Source: an uncultured Clostridia bacterium (GTDB taxonomy: Bacteria; Bacillota_A; Clostridia; Christensenellales; CAG-138). Taken from it: a DNA stretch of 11,290 nt. The position numbers and the translations under genes are program-made. Shown one piece after another: positions 1 to 6,882 of this stretch. Each line of letters begins with the position of its first letter. The first letter of the stretch is position 1. The stretch is from assembly GCA_937877295.1 (NCBI GenBank), contig CALFIV010000316.1:1-11290 (forward strand), in the 5' to 3' direction. The notes beneath the pieces were generated by a model. The model was not told the DNA's origin. It was given only the letters and a program-made list of their open reading frames with translations, and made no database searches.

Positions 1-1174
1 TGGTCACGATGCCATTGCCATCGACGGGCTCGGCGATGGGACGGGCTTTGCCCCGGCAGCTCCGAAGGAGGGCTTCGACTCCATCCCCCTCTGGGTCGCA
101 GACATGAGCTTTGCCACCGCCCCCAGCGTCACGCGGGCCATGCACGAGCGCATCGACCACCCCTTCTTTGGGTACTACGCCGAAAGCGACGCGTACTACG
201 ACGCCATCCGCTGGTGGCACGCCACGCGCAAGGGCGTCACCGACCTCTCCCGCGAGCACATCGGCTACGAGAACGGCGTGCTGGGCGGCGTGGTCACGGC
301 GCTGAACGTCCTCTGCTCGCGCGGTGACAAGGTCCTCGTGCACTCCCCCACCTACGTGGGGTTCACCGGTGCCTGCGAGAACAACGGCTATCATCTGGTC
401 CACAGCCCGCTCGTGCCCGACGAGGCCGGCGTGTGGCGCATGGACTTCGAGGACATGGAGCGGCGCATCGTCGACAACAAGATTCACTGCGCCATCTTCT
501 GCTCGCCGCACAACCCCTGCGGGCGCGTGTGGGAGCGCTGGGAGCTCGAGCAGGCCATGGCGCTCTTCGAGAAACACGATGTGTGGGTCATCTCCGACGA
601 GATCTGGAGCGACCTGCTCATGGGCGGGCGCACCCACATCCCCACGCAGAGCGTCAGCGAGGACGCAAGGATGCGCACGGCCGCATTCTATGCGCCGTCC
701 AAAACGTTCAGCCTTGCGGGACTGATCGGCTCGTACCACATCATTTACAACGAAGATCTGCGCAAGGAAATCGAGCGGACCGGCTCGGCAACCTACTATA
801 ATTCCTGTAACGTGCTGTCGCTGCATGCGCTGCTCGGCGCGTACAGTCCCGAGGGCATGCGCTGGGTGGACGAGCTTAAAACCGTGCTGTACGGCAATCT
901 CCGGTACGTCAAAGACTTCATGGAAACGAACTTCGAAGGCGTATCGATGTTTCTGCCCGAAGGTACGTACATGCTGTTTCTGAACTGCCGTGCATGGTGC
1001 GATGCGCACGGTGTCACGACCGACGAGCTGAAAAAGCGCGGCATTCGCGCCGGCGTGATCTGGCAGGACGGCGCTGCGTTCGGCGATCCCGACTGCATCC
1101 GATTGAACGTCGCCCTCCCCTTCTCTCTGGTCGAGGAGGCCATGGCGCGGCTGAAGGAACGCGTGTTTATCTGA
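1..1174 (+). CDS. PatB/MalY-family PLP-dependent C-S beta-lyase (aminotransferase class I/II fold), 5' partial
   Basis: The reading frame is open from base 2 to a TGA at 1172-1174, giving 390 visible residues, so the gene begins before the window. An ATG at base 104 is internal: the residues before it form the family's N-terminal IPLWVADM block. The family cleaves the C-S bond of cystathionine or cysteine using PLP, in the cytoplasm, in methionine biosynthesis or cysteine degradation. Visible landmarks are the FGYY segment after the N-terminal block, CSPHNPCGR (the family CSPxNPxG motif), VISDEIW, and APSKTFSLAG, whose Lys (codon 701-703) should carry the PLP. E. coli MalY has 390 residues in total, and alignment of the ADM motif suggests that only a short N-terminus is missing. 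It could instead be an uncharacterised aminotransferase of the same subfamily. Codon use is more C-ending in the first 660 bases than afterwards. Family assignment is strong; exact substrate is not known. Confidence 0.9.
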   Translation, partial: GHDAIAIDGLGDGTGFAPAAPKEGFDSIPLWVADMSFATAPSVTRAMHERIDHPFFGYYAESDAYYDAIRWWHATRKGVTDLSREHIGYENGVLGGVVTALNVLCSRGDKVLVHSPTYVGFTGACENNGYHLVHSPLVPDEAGVWRMDFEDMERRIVDNKIHCAIFCSPHNPCGRVWERWELEQAMALFEKHDVWVISDEIWSDLLMGGRTHIPTQSVSEDARMRTAAFYAPSKTFSLAGLIGSYHIIYNEDLRKEIERTGSATYYNSCNVLSLHALLGAYSPEGMRWVDELKTVLYGNLRYVKDFMETNFEGVSMFLPEGTYMLFLNCRAWCDAHGVTTDELKKRGIRAGVIWQDGAAFGDPDCIRLNVALPFSLVEEAMARLKERVFI

Positions 1175-1191
1175 AATCGAACCGTCAATAA

Positions 1192-1226
1192 AAGGATCTC
1201 TGAGCATTCTCCGTTCAGAGATCCTT
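1192..1226. terminator. Bidirectional intrinsic terminator hairpin between convergent genes
   Basis: A perfect 12-base stem (AAGGATCTCTGA at 1192-1203 and its complement at 1215-1226) encloses an 11-base loop. Read on the minus strand, the stem is followed at once by TTTTATT, making it a good terminator for the ABC-importer operon that stops at 1267. Read on the plus strand, it lies 17 bases after the lyase stop but has a weak U-tract, so termination in that direction is less certain. Confidence 0.75.
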
Positions 1227-1246
1227 CACTTTGTTCAGGATGACAG
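1221..1246. repeat. Possible copy of a small dispersed intergenic repeat
   Basis: Directly adjoining and sharing bases with the terminator's right arm is a second small dyad, ATCCT at 1221-1225 and AGGAT at 1237-1241, followed by GACAG. On the minus strand it begins CTGTCATCCTGAAC. This layout resembles the short imperfect palindromes often scattered between genes in gut Bacillota and other genomes. Only one copy is visible here, so its repeat status rests on recollection of similar sequences and not on this window. Confidence 0.35.
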
Positions 1247-1266
1247 ATTTTATCGCAGTCAGCCGG

Positions 1267-2445
1267 TTATGCGGCAGGCACGAGCGCTTGCGCCTGCACG
1301 CCGATCGAGTTTGCGACCAGTTCATTGTAGGCGTCCTCGGTCAGCTCGCAATGGTAGAACAGCCGGAAGTATTCCGCAACCTCGGTATAGAGATCGTAAT
1401 CGGCCGCTTCGGGATACAGCAGCTTTGCCATCCACAGCATGCCGAGGATGCGCTGCACGGACGGCGGGAAGCCCATCCAGTTATAGGGACCGAACGGCAC
1501 CTCGTAGTATGCGCCGTTCTGCACCGCCGTGATGCTCTGCCACGTCTCGTCGTCGCCGACGGTCGCGTAGATGCTGCCCGGTGCAAACAGGATCACGTCC
1601 GGATTCCAAAGCAGGATCTGCTCCATATCGACCTCGTTGCCCGTGCCCTTCGAGGACGGGCTTTCGACGACTGCAAGGTTATTGGAAAGCAGATCGATGA
1701 CCTCGGAGTGATAGCTGTCCTTCGCGATCACGTTGAGACCCTGCTCGCCGGTGATATAGAGCAGGTTCACCTTGTCGACCTGGTCGGAGACGGCAAGGAT
1801 CTTTGCATAGGTCGCGTCGCAATACTCGGCCAGTTCGTCCGCCTGCTCCTCCATATGCAGCAGCTCGCCGAGCTTGCGGTAGGCGTCGCCCATCGTGGCG
1901 ATCGTCGCCGTGATATGCACAAACGGGATGCCGGTCTGTTCGGTCAGTCCGTCAAGATCCTCCACGATCGTCTTCTTCGGTTCGCCGACGTCGATGACGA
2001 CCTGCGCACCGCTTGCGAGCAGGGTTTCGAGATTCAGTTCACCCTTGCCGCCGTAGAGCTGTCCGAGCTCCGGCAGGTTGTAATACTCGGTGGAAAGAAA
2101 CTGCTCCGCCGTCTTGTCCCACTTGGACGCGATGCCGACGAGACGCTCCGGGCACAGCGCAAATACGACGATCTGCGCCAGCGGGCCCGAGATCGCGATC
2201 TTGTCGATCGTATACGGCAGCTCGACTTCGCGGCCGACGGAATCGGTGAACACGAACGTTTCGGGCAGTGGCTCTTCGGTTGGCTCGGGCTCGGCGGTCG
2301 GTTCTTCGGCCGGCGCTTCGGTTGCCGGCGCTTGGGTGACGGCGGCTGTCGGCTCGGCAGGTTCTTCTTCGGGCTGTACGGCGGTGCAGCCGATCGCTGC
2401 AAACAGCATCAAGGCTGCCAGCAGCAGTGCAACGTACTTTTTCAT
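1267..2445 (-). CDS. ABC transporter substrate-binding lipoprotein, iron-siderophore/B12/heme class (FepB/BtuF-like)
   Basis: This 392-residue protein is the extracytoplasmic receptor of the importer encoded upstream. It has a lysine-bearing N-terminus, a hydrophobic stretch at residues 5-17 and a lipobox ending at Cys20 (AIGC), so it should be lipid-anchored. Residues 24-62 form a Pro/Glu/Thr/Ala-rich linker that holds the domain away from the membrane. From residue 65, DSVGREVELP is the usual opening of the class III periplasmic-binding fold (Fe3+-siderophore, B12, heme). The later PYNWMGFPPSVQRILG segment is typical of clostridial members annotated as iron-chelate receptors. The start is set by AAGGAG at 2454-2459, eight bases before ATG. 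It is the last gene of the operon, 16 bases after the ATPase stop, whereas the receptor is often first. The ligand cannot be read from sequence: siderophore, heme, cobalamin and molybdate-type oxyanions remain possible. Confidence 0.9.
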   Translation of the reverse strand: MKKYVALLLAALMLFAAIGCTAVQPEEEPAEPTAAVTQAPATEAPAEEPTAEPEPTEEPLPETFVFTDSVGREVELPYTIDKIAISGPLAQIVVFALCPERLVGIASKWDKTAEQFLSTEYYNLPELGQLYGGKGELNLETLLASGAQVVIDVGEPKKTIVEDLDGLTEQTGIPFVHITATIATMGDAYRKLGELLHMEEQADELAEYCDATYAKILAVSDQVDKVNLLYITGEQGLNVIAKDSYHSEVIDLLSNNLAVVESPSSKGTGNEVDMEQILLWNPDVILFAPGSIYATVGDDETWQSITAVQNGAYYEVPFGPYNWMGFPPSVQRILGMLWMAKLLYPEAADYDLYTEVAEYFRLFYHCELTEDAYNELVANSIGVQAQALVPAA

Positions 2446-2461
2446 GTGTGTTTCTCCTTTT

Positions 2462-3238
2462 CTATTCCAATTCCTCCGGTGCAGGCAGAATGACCGCTCC
2501 GCTGTCCGTTTGTTCCAAAATCACCTGACGGCGGTAGAGTTCGTGCAAAAGCTGCGGCGTCAGCGTATCTTTCACCGCGCCGTTTGCCGCGACGCGTCCG
2601 TTCGCGAGCGCCAGAATCTCATCCGAGTACCAAAGCGCATGCTGCGGGTTGTGGGTACTCAAAAGCACCGTATAGCCCTCGCGCGACAGCGCGCGCACGG
2701 TCGAGAGCACCGACAGCTGGTTGCCGTAATCGAGCGACGAGGTCGGCTCGTCCATCAACAGAATCCTTGCCTGCTGCGCGAGCGCGCGGGCGATATAGAC
2801 AAGCTGCTGTTCGCCGCCGGAGATGCACGAAAAATCCTGCTCGGCAAGCGCTGCAATTCCGAGCCGTTCCATGGCGTCCCTTGCGATCGCAAGCTCCTTT
2901 GCCTTCGGCGCGGACAGCGGCGAGATGCGGTGTGTTGTACCCATCAGCACCATATCAAGCACCGAAAAGCGGAATGTCATCGTATGCGTCTGCGGGATAT
3001 AGGCAATGCGATGCGCCTGCTCGCGCGCAGACAGCGTCCGGATGTCGTCGCCGTCCACCGAAATCCTGCCGCTATAGCGTTTTTGCTCGCCTAAAATGCA
3101 GCGGAACAGCGTCGTCTTGCCTGTCCCGTTCGGTCCGAGGATGGCAAGCATGCGCCCCTCCTCCGCCGTAAAGCTCACATCGTTCAGCACCGGCGTGCGG
3201 TCATACGCAAAGGTCAGATGCGAAACCGAAAGGCTCAT
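2462..3238 (-). CDS. ABC transporter ATP-binding protein, FecE/BtuD-like
   Basis: This is the cytoplasmic ATPase of the metal-chelate importer, 258 residues. In order, it shows Walker A GPNGTGKT (35-42), a Q-loop Gln83 in YIPQT, the ABC signature SGGEQQ (140-145), Walker B ILLMDEP (159-165), the D-loop SSLD and the switch His196 in STHNP, so all catalytic elements are intact. The frame stays open upstream to 3457, but the ATG at 3238 is preferred: AAAGGAG lies just upstream, and the start codon overlaps the permease stop as ATGA (3238-3235), a standard sign of translational coupling. The residues upstream of this ATG are out-of-frame permease sequence with no homology. The length matches the FecE family. 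Sixteen bases separate its stop from the binding-protein start, so all three genes should be on one transcript. Confidence 0.95.
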   Translation of the reverse strand: MSLSVSHLTFAYDRTPVLNDVSFTAEEGRMLAILGPNGTGKTTLFRCILGEQKRYSGRISVDGDDIRTLSAREQAHRIAYIPQTHTMTFRFSVLDMVLMGTTHRISPLSAPKAKELAIARDAMERLGIAALAEQDFSCISGGEQQLVYIARALAQQARILLMDEPTSSLDYGNQLSVLSTVRALSREGYTVLLSTHNPQHALWYSDEILALANGRVAANGAVKDTLTPQLLHELYRRQVILEQTDSGAVILPAPEELE

Positions 3239-4290
3239 AGCGTCTTCTCCTTTCGCGTGATGAGATACAGAAAAAACGGCGCGCCGATGACCGCGGTGAG
3301 GATGCCGATCGGGATCTCCACCGCAAGAAGGTTTCGGGAGACGTCGTCGACTATCAGCAAAAACGCTGCGCCGAGCAGCATGCTCGCGGGGATCAGTCCG
3401 CGGTGATCGCTGCCGATCAGCTTTCTCGAAAGATGCGGAATCACCAGTCCCACCCATCCGATCATGCCGGAAAACGACACCGACGCGGCGGTGATAAGCG
3501 TCGCGCAGAGAATCAGCACGGCGCGGACAAGACCTGTCCGCACGCCGAGCGCGTTTGCCTCGCTTTCACCGAGGCTCAGAAGATTGAGCTGCCAGCGCAG
3601 CAGAAGCAGCGGTACAAGCCCGATTGCCATCGGCAGCGCCGCAAGCGGCAGGTCCTTGAGCTTTGTGCCCGAAAGCGAGCCCATCAGCCAATAGGTGATC
3701 TGCGGAAGCTGATTACTGGGATCTGCGACCAGCTTCAGATACGACGTGCCCGCGTTGAACAGTGAGCCGATCATGATGCCCGCAAGGATCAGGTTCATGA
3801 CCTTAACGCCCGGCGCGCGCTGTGCGATCAAAAAGACGAGCACGATCGTGAGAATCGAGCCGCAGAACGCGGATACCGTGATCATGCGTGTCGAAGCGCC
3901 CAGAAGAATTGCCAGAGCCGCCCCGAATGCCGCGCCGCTCGACGCGCCGAGAATGTCCGGCGACGCCATCGGATTCTGAAATACGCCCTGAAATGCTGCG
4001 CCGGCTGCCGCCAGCGAACAACCCACCATGCATGCCATGACGATACGCGGCAGGCGGATGTTGATGACAACCGTTTCCATCTCAGCCGTCCACGTCACCG
4101 CCATCGGCAGCACGCGATCAAGCCCGATCAGCACCCACAGCCGATGACAGAGAATCCGCACGACCGCAAGCGGCGGCACGGTATAGCGGCCGAGCGAAAA
4201 CGACAGCAGAAATACCAAGAGCAGTACGGCAGCGCAAATCAGCAGCACCGCTGCCCGCCGCCCGCTCGGATTGTTTGCCGTCTTTGCCAT
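3235..4290 (-). CDS. ABC transporter permease, FecCD/BtuC family
   Basis: This is the membrane subunit of the importer, 351 residues from the ATG at 4290. It is strongly hydrophobic, consistent with about ten transmembrane helices as in BtuC, starting with a helix at residues 13-32. Family motifs are clear: QGVFQNPMASPDILG (101-115), the EANALG segment (244-249) of the cytoplasmic loop that contacts the ATPase, GWVGLVIPHLSR (278-289) and EIPIGILTAVIGAPFF (325-340). The frame also allows a GTG start at 4329, but that codon lies beside a predicted -10 box and would precede the likely transcription start. The ATG at 4290 has a purine-rich GGGGGGAAG upstream. It is the first gene of the operon and has a four-base overlap with the ATPase. 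A single permease gene suggests a homodimer, as in BtuCD. Confidence 0.93.
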   Translation of the reverse strand: MAKTANNPSGRRAAVLLICAAVLLLVFLLSFSLGRYTVPPLAVVRILCHRLWVLIGLDRVLPMAVTWTAEMETVVINIRLPRIVMACMVGCSLAAAGAAFQGVFQNPMASPDILGASSGAAFGAALAILLGASTRMITVSAFCGSILTIVLVFLIAQRAPGVKVMNLILAGIMIGSLFNAGTSYLKLVADPSNQLPQITYWLMGSLSGTKLKDLPLAALPMAIGLVPLLLLRWQLNLLSLGESEANALGVRTGLVRAVLILCATLITAASVSFSGMIGWVGLVIPHLSRKLIGSDHRGLIPASMLLGAAFLLIVDDVSRNLLAVEIPIGILTAVIGAPFFLYLITRKEKTL

Positions 4291-4305
4291 GCGCTTCCCC
4301 CCACC

Positions 4306-4348
4306 GTTATTCTCTGCAAAGTATAACACGCGGTCGGTGTTTTCGCAA
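4306..4348 (-). promoter_or_regulatory. Promoter of the ABC-importer operon with an overlapping dyad
   Basis: On the minus strand, TTGCGA (4348-4343) and TATACT (4325-4320) are separated by 17 bases, a good sigma-A-type promoter about 30 bases before the permease ATG. A 22-base imperfect palindrome at 4306-4327, with 9 of 11 positions paired and outer arms GTTAT/ATAAC, covers the -10 box and the expected start of transcription. That is where a repressor operator would sit. It does not resemble a Fur box closely. The regulator is unknown. Confidence 0.55.
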
Positions 4349-4396
4349 ATTATCTTTTATATTTTCGGCATTGCCGCACGCCTTGCGCGAATCGCG

Positions 4397-4429
4397 AAAA
4401 AAAGATCGGCCTCGCAGCCGAGGTCGATC
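4397..4429 (-). terminator. Intrinsic terminator of the DUF4097-type gene
   Basis: An 11-base stem (4404-4414 with 4419-4429, one G-T wobble) has a four-base loop. On the minus strand it is followed by seven T residues (4403-4397). It lies 17 bases after the stop of the gene at 4446-5300 and before the promoter of the ABC operon, so it separates the two units. Confidence 0.9.
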
Positions 4430-4445
4430 CATTTTTGGGGAAATC

Positions 4446-5300
4446 TTATTCAATGCTTGTGCCGCCGGAAGCCGAATCGATGTTGATTTCGATCACGCCG
4501 TTGCCGATGGTGTACGACTTGCCGGAGGCCGTCATGGGCAGCTTGCAGTCGAATGTGCCGGAAAGCTTCGAAAGCCGCACCGTTGCGCCGGCTTCGGGAT
4601 CGAAGAGCTTCAGACGGATCTTGCCGGACGCTGCATCGACGTCGACCTTGTTGACCGTGTCAAGTCCGAGCGTGACGCCGCCGGACGCCGTGTCGATCTT
4701 GACGGTCTCCGCCGAGATTCGATCCACGGTGAATCCGCCGGACGCCGTATCGGCCTGCAGCGTATGCGCGACGGTTGCCTGTTCGATGGTGACGCCGCCG
4801 GACGCGGTATCGATCTTGACCGTATCGGCGGTCAGCGTTCCGAAAGCGACGCCGCCCGATGCGGTGTTCAGATCCAGCGTGTCGACGGTCAGCGCATCCG
4901 CCGTGACCTTGCCGGACGCGATGTTGATGTTGAGATCGATGTCCTCCGGCACGGTGAGCGTCAGGTGTTTCTCCTTTTTGGGAATCAGATGCGAATAGCC
5001 CGCTTCGCAGTACTGGATGCGCAGCGTCGTGCCGTCAAGCCACCAGTGCAGCCGTTCGCTGACCGACAGCGTTTCGCCTCCGCTTTCGGAAACGGATAGC
5101 TCGCCCGCACCGTTTAAAAGCGTCACGTCGCCGGACGCCCAGTTCAGAACGATCGACTTGACCTCGTCCGCACGATAGGTAAATGCGCCCGCAGTGTATT
5201 TGTCGGCGTTTGCGTATTTGTTGACAACGCGGATCGCTGCGCAGCCGAATGCCGCGCACAGCAGCGCAGCCGCCAGCATCCAGGAAAGAAACCGTTTCAT
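4446..5300 (-). CDS. DUF4097-type beta-strand repeat lipoprotein of unknown function
   Basis: The 284-residue product begins with a signal sequence ending in a lipobox (AAFGC, Cys20), so it is probably a surface-exposed lipoprotein. From about residue 47 it has the alternating hydrophobic/polar pattern of the DUF4097 (LiaG-like) beta fold. Its central part has six units starting with ASG at residues 128, 147, 166, 186, 205 and 224, a period of 19-20 residues. Further ASG turns at 258 and 277 extend the pattern, so a right-handed beta-solenoid is likely. Proteins of this family often occur near envelope-stress systems, but no such regulator is present here. The start is supported by GAGAGGA about ten bases upstream of ATG. 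The gene has its own candidate promoter and a strong terminator, so it is probably transcribed alone or with read-through from the exporter 42 bases upstream. Family assignment is good; function is unknown. Confidence 0.8.
   Translation of the reverse strand: MKRFLSWMLAAALLCAAFGCAAIRVVNKYANADKYTAGAFTYRADEVKSIVLNWASGDVTLLNGAGELSVSESGGETLSVSERLHWWLDGTTLRIQYCEAGYSHLIPKKEKHLTLTVPEDIDLNINIASGKVTADALTVDTLDLNTASGGVAFGTLTADTVKIDTASGGVTIEQATVAHTLQADTASGGFTVDRISAETVKIDTASGGVTLGLDTVNKVDVDAASGKIRLKLFDPEAGATVRLSKLSGTFDCKLPMTASGKSYTIGNGVIEINIDSASGGTSIE
4623..4919 (-). repeat. Tandem imperfect ~57-base coding repeats in the DUF4097-type gene
   Basis: Six in-frame copies, about 57-60 bases apart, each carry a version of the element seen on the plus strand as GCCGCCGGACGC followed by a TATCGATCTTGAC-like segment. 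They encode the ASG-GG-V turns of the beta repeat. Copies differ mostly at degenerate positions but also in amino acids, so they are old protein repeats and not a recent expansion. Confidence 0.75.
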
Positions 5301-5327
5301 AAGAACACGTCCTCTCGTTTTTTCCTT

Positions 5328-5356
5328 ATCGTAGCACGGTTATCACGGAATTGCAA
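5328..5356 (-). promoter_or_regulatory. Candidate promoter for the DUF4097-type gene
   Basis: On the minus strand, TTGCAA (5356-5351) and TACGAT (5333-5328) are 17 bases apart and lie about 28 bases before the ATG. The -35 hexamer overlaps the last codons of the upstream MATE gene. Each box matches the consensus at four of six bases, so the call is tentative. Confidence 0.4.
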
Positions 5357-6755
5357 CGGTTTTGCTGCGAAACAACGAACGGTCGAGATAGAAAAGCACG
5401 GTAACGGAAAACGCAAACGTCAGCACATCGGATACCGGCATCGAATAGAGCACACCGTCGAGTCCGAAGACCAGCGGCAGCAGCAGCGCAAACCCGACGC
5501 CGAACACGACCTCGCGCACGACCGACAGTATGGCGGACAGCAGCGCCTTGCCCATTGCCTGCAAAAAGATGAACGTCGCCTTATTGACGCAGGCGAGCAC
5601 GGTCATGCAGAGATAGATGCGAAACGCTTTGACGGCAAACGCGGTATATGCCGCACTCTCGTTCGCCGCGCCGAACAGCCCGATCAGCGCTTTGGGAAAC
5701 ACCTCCACGACAAACAGCGCCACAAGTCCCAGCACCGCTTCCGAAAGCAGCAGCGTTTTTAAAAGCGCTTTGACGCGGTCGAGCCGGCCTGCGCCCATGT
5801 TGTAGCCCGCAATCGGGATACAGCCCGCCGCCATGCCGATGGAGATCGAGATCACGATCTGGAAGACCTTCATGACGATACCGACCACCGCCATCGGAAT
5901 CTGCGCATATGCCTCCAATCCGAACAGCGGATCGCGCGCACCGTAGACGCGCAGCATGTTGTTGATCGCCGCCATCGCCGCGACGAGCGAGATCTGCGCG
6001 AGAAAGCTCGTCAGCCCCAACGCCAGCACGCGGGAGACGATGCGCAGCGAGATGCGAAAGCTTTCCTTTGTGATGCGCACCGACTTCATTTTGCAGAGAT
6101 ACCCCAGCTCCAGTCCGGCAGTCAGAACCTGCCCGAGCACGGTCGCGACGGCCGCGCCGGTCATGCCCCAGTGAAGCGCATAGAGAAAGATCGGATCGAG
6201 GATCAGATTGACGACTGCGCCCGAGACCGTTGCGAGCATCGCAAAGCGCGGGCTGCCGTCGGCGCGCACGATCGGGTTCATCGCCTGTCCGAACACATAG
6301 AACGGGATACCGAGCGCAATCCAGAAAAAGTACTCCTGCGCGTAGCCGAACGTCTCGGCGTTGACACGACCGCCGAACAGGGTCAGCAGCGCATCCGAGC
6401 CGAGCAGATACACGACCATCAGAACGACGCCGGACACGGTTGAAAGCAGGATGGAATTGCCAGCGCTTCTTGCCGCGTCGTCGGTGCGCCCCGAGCCCAT
6501 CGCCATGCTGATGAACGAGCAGCAGCCGTCGCCGATCATGACCGCGATCGCAAGCGCGACGACGGTCAGCGGGAACACGACGGTGTTCGCCGCATTGCCG
6601 TACGAACCGAGCTCCGGCGTATTTGCGATAAACAGCTGATCGACGATGTTATAGAGCGCTGCAACCAGCAGCGAGATCGTACACGGCACGGCGTATCGCC
6701 GCATGAGCCGCCCGATGTGTTCCGATTCCAGATTGTTCTGATTCCGATGGTCCAT
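5343..6755 (-). CDS. MATE-family multidrug/toxin exporter, MepA-like
   Basis: This is a 470-residue inner-membrane protein of the length and hydrophobic pattern (about 12 helices) of MATE exporters, which use Na+ or H+ gradients to expel cationic drugs and metabolites. The N-terminal half has the family opening, with IGRLMRRYAVPCTISLLVAA around residue 14-33, then YNIVDQLFIAN and the GDGCCSFISMAMGSGR loop (75-90). The second half repeats the fold from about residue 240. The best match in style is the DinF/MepA branch common in Clostridia. The start has GGAGAAGG a few bases upstream. It follows the NUDIX gene in the same direction, but a strong terminator lies between them, so it is probably its own transcription unit. 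Natural substrates cannot be inferred. Confidence 0.92.
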   Translation of the reverse strand: MDHRNQNNLESEHIGRLMRRYAVPCTISLLVAALYNIVDQLFIANTPELGSYGNAANTVVFPLTVVALAIAVMIGDGCCSFISMAMGSGRTDDAARSAGNSILLSTVSGVVLMVVYLLGSDALLTLFGGRVNAETFGYAQEYFFWIALGIPFYVFGQAMNPIVRADGSPRFAMLATVSGAVVNLILDPIFLYALHWGMTGAAVATVLGQVLTAGLELGYLCKMKSVRITKESFRISLRIVSRVLALGLTSFLAQISLVAAMAAINNMLRVYGARDPLFGLEAYAQIPMAVVGIVMKVFQIVISISIGMAAGCIPIAGYNMGAGRLDRVKALLKTLLLSEAVLGLVALFVVEVFPKALIGLFGAANESAAYTAFAVKAFRIYLCMTVLACVNKATFIFLQAMGKALLSAILSVVREVVFGVGFALLLPLVFGLDGVLYSMPVSDVLTFAFSVTVLFYLDRSLFRSKTVAIP

Positions 6756-6784
6756 AAACCTTCTCCGTTTCCTGTTTTGCGCAT

Positions 6785-6824
6785 AAAAAAAGACGCGTAA
6801 GTCCTTTGTCCGGACTTACGCATC
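6785..6824 (-). terminator. Strong intrinsic terminator in the MATE leader / after the NUDIX gene
   Basis: A 13-base stem (6792-6804 with 6812-6824, one T-G wobble; perfect core GCGTAAGTCC) has a seven-base loop. On the minus strand it is followed by seven T residues (6791-6785). It may end the thioesterase-aldolase-NUDIX transcript. However, only 29 bases remain between it and the MATE start, so a MATE promoter must lie upstream of the hairpin, making it also a possible attenuator. Confidence 0.9.
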
Positions 6825-6841
6825 CCGCTGCGCGACAGTTG

Positions 6842-6870
6842 TTTTTACCACAAATTCGGAAAAAAGTCAA
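6842..6870 (-). promoter_or_regulatory. Candidate promoter of the MATE exporter gene
   Basis: On the minus strand, TTGACT (6870-6865) and TAAAAA (6847-6842) are 17 bases apart, with transcription expected to start near 6835. This is downstream of the NUDIX stop (6883) and upstream of the terminator hairpin at 6785-6824. The -35 matches the consensus at five of six bases and the -10 at four of six. Confidence 0.5.
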
Positions 6871-6882
6871 GCAGAGAAATTA

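Noticed and set aside
1231..2493. 420-residue plus-strand open frame
   Set aside because: It lies antisense to the binding-protein gene, is rich in Arg/His/Leu/Gly with no domain pattern, and has no credible ribosome binding site. The minus-strand lipoprotein has clear motifs.
2090..3094. 334-residue plus-strand open frame across the receptor and ATPase genes
   Set aside because: It is a composition-driven shadow spanning two well-supported minus-strand genes, and no recognisable fold is visible.
3239..3457. N-terminal extension of the ATP-binding protein
   Set aside because: The 73 extra residues are Arg/Ser/Pro-rich shadow of the permease frame, and the ATG at 3238 has a clear ribosome binding site and stop-start overlap.
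4291..4445. Cobalamin riboswitch or similar leader before the importer operon
   Set aside because: The predicted transcription start is only about 25 bases before the ATG, and no B12-box-like sequence is visible.
4623..4919. CRISPR-like regularly spaced repeats
   Set aside because: The 57-60-base period is in frame with a protein, the copies are imperfect, and there are no unique spacers or cas genes.
4275..5099. 274-residue plus-strand open frame with apparent repeats
   Set aside because: Its repeats are the reverse-strand reading of the DUF4097-type coding repeats, and it runs through the terminator and promoter regions.
6570..6823. Leader peptide for the MATE gene beginning at 6823
   Set aside because: The frame from that ATG runs 85 codons deep into the MATE gene without a nearby stop, and its ribosome binding site is poor.
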